Positions 63,201 through 64,000 of a stretch of 64,000 bases of DNA are shown in pieces (within the stretch, counting starts at the first letter, position 1; each line of letters opens with the position of its first letter). Origin of the DNA: Gari tellinella (lineage: Eukaryota > Mollusca > Bivalvia > Cardiida > Psammobiidae); contig OV277866.1 in the NCBI GenBank assembly GCA_922989275.2, positions 72,762,328-72,826,327 of the forward strand. Direction: 5' to 3'. The position numbers and the translations under genes were made by a program. The notes beneath the pieces are model-generated. The model saw only the letters and a list, made by a program, of their open reading frames with translations. It was not told the DNA's origin and ran no database searches.

Positions 63201-63910
63201 TGGCCACAGTACACAGGATTTTCTGAACATGCAATACATTAACCCTTAGCCCGCCAAATAAATTGTCGTCTGCTATATTTCTCGTCTGCTTCAAGTTTCA
63301 AAGTGCTTCAATGTTGCTCAAAATTGCTGAAAATGTTGTCCGAGTGTCAAACAGCTTGGATCCGGATGAGACGCCGAGTTACTCGGCGTCTCATCCGGAT
63401 CCAAGCTGTTTGCATATGGAGCTATAGTCGTGATTGGCAGGCTAAGGGTTAAGGGATTTGTTCAGATTGCATGCAATTCCATACTCTATTTTCTCACAAG
63501 TCACAATACACTGTAACATACCATTTTCTGTATCATAAACACTTTTGGTCCCAACAAGCCATGGTACACATAGAACTGGATAATTCTCAAGAAAAATACT
63601 ACTGAATTGATACAGTAGATTATCTTGGTGGCTGAAAGTAAACACAACAAGCCATGGTACACATAGAATTGGATAATTCTCAAGACAAATACTACTGAAT
63701 TGATACAGTAGATTATCTTGGTGGCTGAAAGTAAACACAACAAGCCATGGTACACATAGAATTGGATAATTCTCAAGACAAATACTACTGAATTGATACA
63801 GTAGATTATCTTGGTGGCTGAAAGTAAACACAACAAGCCATGGTACACATAGAACTGAATAATTCTCAAGACAAATACTACTGAATTGATACAGTAGATT
63901 ATCTTGGTGG
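47632..63910 (-). CDS. TRPM-type cation channel gene, 3' part (S4-S5 to C-terminus)
   Basis: Seven exons on the - strand join in consistent phase. They encode the S4-S5 region (VVFFLRIIQFYVYHGLLGPK), S5 (LRMFFMVLLIFLLAYGVASQ), the pore with YPYWQLYGEIFLEEI, the pore-turret Cys pair in TCIAGALDC, S6 (VGNILLLNLLIAIF) and the following TRP-helix region with KEIWKYQ. LLVxNILLxNLLIAxF and EIWKxQ are hallmarks of TRPM channels, which are plasma-membrane cation channels. After the membrane part come a coiled-coil-like segment (VGKLQKRVDDLTKLIEDEV) and a Lys/Ser-rich end. There is no Nudix or kinase domain like those of TRPM2 or TRPM6/7. The pore looks nearest to the TRPM2/4/5/8 group, but the subfamily is uncertain. 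The 5' part of the gene is beyond base 64000. Confidence 0.88.
48336..48527. repeat. Family H MITE
   Basis: AGGGCTCCAGATAAAAGGAA to CCTTATCTGGAGCCCTG, tip TAGAATTGTCTCTTCGAGGC. It lies about 45 bp upstream of the acceptor of the TRPM last exon. Confidence 0.8.
48530..48890. other. TRPM intron, nothing recognised
   Basis: AT-rich, no hairpin or exon seen. Confidence 0.5.
48900..49047. repeat. Family C MITE, core and right half
   Basis: A 22 bp duplication (AGCTCTAAATAGCAAACAGT region) precedes the core GATCAGAGGGCTCCTATAGG. Ends TTGAAAGAGTTAA. Confidence 0.75.
49050..49610. other. TRPM intron with a core II trace
   Basis: AATAGTTTGGACCCAGACCA and GATCATAATCCTAACTGTTT (49350-49415) are a worn core II hairpin. 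The rest is unremarkable. Confidence 0.45.
49614..49798. repeat. Family F MITE with core III
   Basis: TACAGTCAAACTTTGATATC to GATATCGAAGTTCGACTGTA. Core: GTTAAAATGTGGCTGAGCCA. Confidence 0.85.
49890..49975. repeat. Core II hairpin without shell
   Basis: CAAACAGTTTGCATTCAGAT and GTGATCTGTATCAAAACTGT around a degenerate tip. Confidence 0.6.
50030..50115. repeat. Second core II hairpin without shell
   Basis: CAAACAGTTTGGATCAAGAT and GCTTGATCTTGATAAAAGCT, about 60 bp after the previous one. Confidence 0.6.
50217..50420. repeat. Family D MITE with deleted left core
   Basis: AGTGGAGAAAACATTATTCT to AATAACATATCCACTGTA. Only the right core arm (GATCTGGCTCCAAACTGTTT) remains. Confidence 0.75.
50420..50710. 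other. TRPM intron, nothing recognised
   Basis: A-rich DNA without visible repeat structure. Confidence 0.5.
50714..51200. repeat. Family A MITE containing another family A at its centre
   Basis: The outer copy runs TTAGCCCATTACTCCATAGA to AATAAAAGGTTAA. It is opened at GTGCC|TTAA|GGCAC. Removing 50867-51113 restores its core I hairpin. Confidence 0.9.
50867..51117. repeat. Family A MITE, inner copy
   Basis: TTAACCCATTACCCCCTAAA to GGGGTAATGGGTTAA, with TTAA at both edges. Tip TGCGCCTTAAGGCGCA perfect. Confidence 0.92.
51205..51490. other. TRPM intron, nothing clear
   Basis: AGTAAAGCTTCAGTTAAGAG resembles a worn TA-shell end; otherwise no structure seen. Confidence 0.4.
51493..51830. repeat. 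Family G MITE, complete
   Basis: TACAGTGTTCCCTCTCTACA to AGAGAGAGCACTGTA. Core II: CAGCTTGAATCCAGATCAGA with tip ATGCCGCGTAGTGCGGCGT. Confidence 0.88.
51980..52220. repeat. Family A MITE with degraded ends
   Basis: ACACCTTTTTACACCTTTTA, core I with tip ATGCTCCTTAAGGAGCAT (symmetric variant), right end AGGCTATGGAGAGAAAG. Confidence 0.8.
52229..52479. repeat. Family A MITE, complete
   Basis: TTAACCCTTTCCCACATAGC to GGGGGAAAGGGTTAA. Tip ATGCGCTTTAAGCGCAT, again symmetric. The TTAA lies in a GCTGCTTAA context that looks like a core I arm. Confidence 0.9.
52907..53240. repeat. Core I hairpin opened by a family C MITE
   Basis: GGCAGGTAGTTGATTAAAGC and CTTTACTTTCATCTCCCTTT on the left of the insert; TTAAGCTACCACCTGTG on the right. 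The insertion is at the TTAA of the right core arm. Confidence 0.78.
52964..53223. repeat. Family C MITE nested in a core I arm
   Basis: TTAACTCTTTGAACCCTAGC to AGGAAAGAGTTAA. The tip carries an 11 bp duplication (AAGGAGCCTTAAGGAGCC). Confidence 0.88.
53245..54210. other. TRPM intron, no element recognised
   Basis: About 1 kb of apparently unique DNA on either side of 53500. Short open frames occur on both strands but lack splice context or family resemblance. Confidence 0.5.
54215..54412. repeat. Family H MITE
   Basis: TCAATATAAGAGGGAGTAAA to CTTATCTGGAGCTCTGA, tip TTAGAATCATCTAAAAAAAT with partner. Confidence 0.75.
54413..54490. repeat. Core I right half
   Basis: AGTTTCTGTATGAACTTTCT then GCTTTACTCTCATTATGCTT TAAGCTACCACC. 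Confidence 0.5.
54563..54755. repeat. Family H MITE, complete
   Basis: CAGGGCTCCAGATAAGAGGG to CCCCTATCTGGAGCTCTG. Tip ATTAGAATCGTCTCTGCAAG and complement; near-perfect. Confidence 0.85.
54760..55080. other. TRPM intron, nothing recognised
   Basis: No repeat or exon seen. Confidence 0.5.
55083..55270. repeat. Core I inside a different shell (CAGGGCTGC ends)
   Basis: GTCAGGGCTGCTATTTCTCC and ACTTATGGCAGCCCTGA form an outer inverted repeat not seen in A or B. The core is TTAAAGCAGGCTGAAAGTGA with tip TGTGCCTTAAGGCACA. Confidence 0.75.
55271..55380. repeat. Divergent core I hairpin
   Basis: GGTAGCAGCTTAATGCAAGA with tip AAAGCTCCTATAGGAGCTTT and arm TTTTGTTCTGCATTAAGGAG. It directly follows the previous element. 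Confidence 0.7.
55381..55780. other. TRPM intron, nothing recognised
   Basis: Apparently unique AT-rich DNA. Confidence 0.5.
55788..55920. repeat. Family B MITE, degenerate
   Basis: CAGTAAAACCTCGCTTAATA, AAGACAGGTGGCACC and TTACTCTGCATTAAACAGCC. Confidence 0.5.
55956..56207. repeat. Family A MITE, complete
   Basis: TTAACCCATTACCCCATAAA to GGGGTAATGGGTTTA. Tip ATGCGCCTTAGGGCACAT is asymmetric at two positions. Confidence 0.88.
56412..56595 (-). CDS. TRPM exon: coiled-coil end and linker
   Basis: The exon is 184 nt, acceptor GCTTTTTTAG, donor AAG|GTTAAT. It encodes VDDLTKLIEDEVIADQQPSH, then a linker containing ETIDPNLTTPVDGQEKARW and RLGLQEGVMKK. The leucine/valine heptad in KRVDDLTKLIEDEV suggests the tetramer-forming coiled coil known in TRPM channels. 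Confidence 0.82.
56640..56943. repeat. Family A right-arm fragment opened by another family A
   Basis: AAAAGCCTGCT before the insert and TTAAGCAACCATCTGTTTTC to GGGGGGTTAA after it. The insertion point is the TTAA of the right core arm. Confidence 0.75.
56650..56898. repeat. Family A MITE, inner copy
   Basis: TTAAACCATTACCCCATAGT to GGGGTAATGGGTTAA. Tip ATGCGCCTTGAGGCGCAT. Confidence 0.88.
56945..57175. other. TRPM intron, nothing clear
   Basis: Only a possible worn core I word (TTTCAGCTTTCTGCATTACT). Confidence 0.4.
57180..57260. repeat. Family C core, degenerate
   Basis: GTGAACAGTGTAAAACCAGA and CAGACAGGGTCTGCAGTGTT. Confidence 0.55.
57495..57575. repeat. Family C core with altered tip
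   Basis: CAAACAGTGAAGAACCTGAT and perfect tip CTGCTCCTTCAGGAGCAG, a symmetric variant of GGGCTCC. Confidence 0.7.
57724..57856 (-). CDS. TRPM exon: C-terminal helix
   Basis: The exon is 133 nt, acceptor TGTTGTAG, donor AAAAG|GTGCAC. It encodes QSFGTRHLEYLQLFEKEMMM then NVLRNMKSAAMSSLEMTVGK and LQK. Splice phases match on both sides. The sequence is helical and charged, as in the TRPM post-TRP region. Confidence 0.85.
57910..58140. repeat. Family C MITE
   Basis: TTCAACCCTACAGCCCTCTG, tip GGGCTCCTATAGGAGCCC perfect, right end GGTTGAAAGGGTT. It ends about 50 bp upstream of nothing coding; the nearest exon (57724-57856) is 55 bp away. Confidence 0.75.
58140..58490. other. TRPM intron with a worn family H trace
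   Basis: ATCTCCAACAAACTCTACAT and ACTACTCATCAGAAACATCT with GTGAGAAACGTTCAGTCTAC suggest an old H copy around 58310-58490. Confidence 0.4.
58496..58746. repeat. Family A MITE, complete
   Basis: TTAACCCTTTCCCCCATAGA to GTGGAAAAGGGTTAA. Tip AATGCGCTTAAGGCGCATT. Confidence 0.88.
58754..58985. repeat. Family A MITE, degenerate
   Basis: AAACCCATTCACACCTTAAT to GGAGTTACAAGTTTAA. The left core arm is AAAGCATATTTAAAATAAAG, and the tip is AGAATGAGAATTCT. It ends about 20 bp from the donor of exon 59006-59184. Confidence 0.7.
59006..59184 (-). CDS. TRPM exon: TRP helix region
   Basis: The exon is 179 nt, acceptor CTATTTTTCAG, donor AAAG|GTAATT. It encodes SQVFQTVNQNAKEIWKYQMY, then VPPFSIFQHIFLII and RKTCSKHKKK. 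The EIWKYQ and PPF motifs are typical of TRPM after S6. A family A MITE starts about 20 bp upstream of the acceptor. Confidence 0.93.
59204..59454. repeat. Family A MITE next to a TRPM acceptor
   Basis: TTAATCCAGTACTACATAAA to ATGAGGTAATGGGTTAA. Tip ATGCACCTTAAGGTGCAT perfect. It begins 20 bp upstream (in gene direction) of the exon start at 59184. Confidence 0.88.
59451..59700. repeat. Family A-like MITE, degenerate
   Basis: TTAATCAATTAGTCCATAAA, GTAAGGCAGTAATCTC with its partner GAGATTTCTGCTTTAC, and CCACTTTAAGCAGCATCTGT. It shares its left TTAA with the preceding element. Confidence 0.6.
59701..60171. repeat. Family A MITE opened in its left core arm by another family A
   Basis: TTAACCCATTACTCCATATA and GCAGATGGTATC precede the insert; TTAAAGCAGGCTGAATGTAC to CAGGCTTAGGGTTAA follow it. 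The insertion point is the TTAA of the left arm. Confidence 0.85.
59833..60085. repeat. Family A MITE, inner copy
   Basis: TTTACCCTTTACCTCATAGC to GGGGGAAAGGGTTAA. Tip TGTGCCTTAAGGCACA perfect. Confidence 0.88.
60168..60393. repeat. Family C MITE with a collapsed core
   Basis: TTAACTCATTATCTCCTGAA to GGGGCTACATGAGTTAA. The core reads GTGAAGTCTCTGATCAGGGA CTTCAC, so the GGGCTCC tip is deleted. The left TTAA is shared with the outer A copy. Confidence 0.82.
60440..60566 (-). CDS. TRPM exon: outer pore and S6
   Basis: The exon is 127 nt, acceptor CTATTATTCAG, donor AG|GTTAGT. It encodes EDTCIAGALDCRTYHWLVEI and S6 (AAYLLVGNILLLNLLIAIF). Two Cys residues frame the turret as in TRPM2-like channels. 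Confidence 0.94.
60591..60846. repeat. Family A MITE, complete
   Basis: TTAACCCATTAACCCATAGC to GGGGTAATAGGTTAA. Tip TGTGCCTTAAGGTGCA. It starts about 25 bp upstream (gene direction) of the TRPM S6 exon. Confidence 0.88.
60843..61110. repeat. Family C MITE
   Basis: TTAACTCCTTTTCCCTGAAA, tip GGGCTCCTTTAGGAGCCC, right end worn (GACTAGGGTTCAGAGTTTTA). It shares its TTAA with the preceding A copy. Confidence 0.82.
61111..61720. other. Unassigned TRPM intron block
   Basis: Contains GC-richer GAGAGGGCGGGACCTGTGG and GAAGGGGAGGCGGGGCATAT (61190-61240) and ACTTCCAATGACGTCA with TTTTTCGCGCC. It could be an unknown repeat; no exon recognised. Confidence 0.4.
61721..61888. repeat. Long near-perfect palindrome (~75 bp arms)
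   Basis: AAATGAACTGATTTTTTTCG and GTTCAAGCGAAATGAACGAC on the left pair with GTCGTTCATTTCGCTTGAAC and AAAAAAATCAGTTCATTTCT on the right. The loop contains TTCGAGCTAGCGAT. Different from all cores I-III. Confidence 0.85.
61945..62025. repeat. Core II fragment
   Basis: AACTGTTTGGATGCTGATCA and GGATCAGGAGCC with tip ACACCAACTTACTTGGCATT. Confidence 0.55.
62030..62170. repeat. Core I with B-type tip, remnant A shell
   Basis: GAGACAGCTTAAGCAGGTTT, perfect tip AAAGCTCCTATAGGAGCTTT, then the A right shell CACTTCAATACTGG and GCTATGGAGGAAAAATAG. Confidence 0.7.
62203..62377 (-). CDS. TRPM exon: S5 and pore
   Basis: The exon is 175 nt, acceptor TGTGTATTTCAG, donor A|GTATGT, phase 0 to phase 1. It encodes LNELRMFFMVLLIFLLAYGV, then ASQGLLYHQRSPRW and YPYWQLYGEIFLEEI. 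The GEI motif occupies the usual FGQI selectivity-filter position. Confidence 0.93.
62400..62925. other. TRPM intron, nothing recognised
   Basis: It contains a short inverted pair ATAGATCTAGATCTATGTGT / TTGACACATAGATATAGATC (62565-62710). No exon seen. Confidence 0.45.
62930..63130. repeat. Family I hairpin MITE
   Basis: GGGGCCCCTTTCATAAAACT to GAAATGGGCCCC. Arms ATCTAATCCTGTCTTGTAAC and GTCACAAGACAGGATTAGAT. Confidence 0.82.
63239..63452. repeat. Family E MITE, complete (reverse orientation)
   Basis: TTAACCCTTAGCCCGCCAAA to TGGCAGGCTAAGGGTTAA. The hairpin GATCCGGATGAGACGCCGAG and complement is perfect. It lies 70 bp from the TRPM S4 exon donor. Confidence 0.92.
63522..63631 (-). CDS. TRPM exon: S4, S4-S5 linker
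   Basis: The exon is 110 nt with acceptor TTTACTTTCAG and donor ATG|GTATGT. It encodes TKIIYCINSVVFFLRIIQFY and VYHGLLGPKVFMIQKM. GPKVFMIQKM is the TRPM S4-S5 linker signature. Three more copies of the acceptor and first 31 codons lie upstream, so the true 5' end of the exon could be 63631, 63724, 63817 or 63910. Confidence 0.85.
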
Positions 63911-63913
63911 CTG
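63522..63913 (-). repeat. 93 bp x4 tandem repeat over the TRPM acceptor and exon
   Basis: Four near-identical 93 bp units each contain the intron end TTTACTTTCAG and the first part of the S4 exon. Exon starts fall at 63631, 63724, 63817 and 63910. Each unit is 31 open codons in the channel frame, so a transcript starting at the distal acceptor would code repeated S4-like helices. Units differ by only a few bases, which implies recent expansion. Confidence 0.93.
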
Positions 63914-63930
63914 AAAGTAAACACATCATG

Positions 63931-64000
63931 TACAGTAAAACCTCTCTATTACAACCACTGAAAAGAAGACTAATTGGTTGCACAAAAGACAGGCGACAGA
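63931..64000. repeat. Family B MITE, left end (cut by window end)
   Basis: TACAGTAAAACCTCTCTATT and GACAGGCGACAG. It begins about 18 bp beyond the most distal repeated TRPM acceptor. Confidence 0.8.

Noticed and set aside
63442..63924. A 160-codon frame (FTFSHQDNLLYQF repeats) overlapping the TRPM array
   Set aside because: It is the shifted frame of the 93 bp repeat; only the other frame continues into the TRPM linker GPKVFMIQKM.

Overview
The window is animal nuclear DNA, most likely from a bivalve mollusc. It holds parts of two intron-rich genes with GT-AG introns, separated by AT-rich DNA crowded with small palindromic transposons (MITEs). The mollusc call is an inference. It rests on a SINE with a bivalve-style conserved centre (31615-31850) and on the 'aacaagagggcc...ggtgagctaaa' repeat (45172-46898). 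I recognise no bacterial genes, rRNA, intact tRNA or CRISPR.

Gene 1 (+ strand, 7602-31071) is the 3' part of an SLC6-type Na+/Cl- dependent transporter. Exons covering TM5 to the C-terminus were joined by eye, and the splice phases agree. TM1-TM4 must lie upstream of the window. Gene 2 (- strand, 63910 down to 47632) is the 3' part of a TRPM-type cation channel: S4-S5 region, pore, S6, TRP helix, coiled-coil-like segment and a lysine-rich last exon. The two genes converge. The 16.5 kb between them contains repeats only.

Large mobile elements: (i) 1845-6570, a 4.7 kb Mutator-like element with about 450 bp inverted ends and an 8 bp target duplication; (ii) 12926-22685, a 9.76 kb foldback element whose arms are arrays of about 210-230 bp units, inserted in an SLC6 intron with an 8 bp target duplication; (iii) 31932-33226, a 1.3 kb element inserted exactly in the centre of a MITE palindrome; (iv) 45172-46898, a Helitron-like repeat.

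The small palindromic MITEs are labelled here by their outer shell. TTAA-flanked shells (piggyBac-like ends): A (TTAACCCATTACCCCATA), C (TTAACTCATTGAGCCCTAG), E (TTAACCCTTAGCCTGCCA), K (TTAACCCTTTCACTGCC). TA-flanked shells (Tc1/pogo-like ends, TACAGT...): B (TACAGTAGAACCTCTCTATT), D (TACAGTGGAGAAAACGTTAT), F (TACAGTCGAACTTCGATATC), G (TACAGTGTTCCCTCTCTACA). Others: H (CAGGGCTCCAGATAAGAGGG), I (GGGGCCCATTTCATAAAAC), J (TTGAGTCTAAAGTCGTTCTC). Inside the shells sit a few long hairpin cores. Core I has the arm TTAAAGCAGGTTGAAAGTAA, core II the arm CAAACAGTTTGGAGCCTGAT, core III the arm TTTCAAAGTTAAAACGTGGC. The same core types occur in both TTAA and TA shells, and several elements are nested at the dyad centre or arm TTAA of another copy.

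The strongest oddities are: two tandem arrays (93 bp x4 and 66 bp x12), each built over a 3' splice site of one of the two genes; the modular, self-nesting hairpin MITEs; and the 9.76 kb foldback element with a paralogous empty site in the same window.
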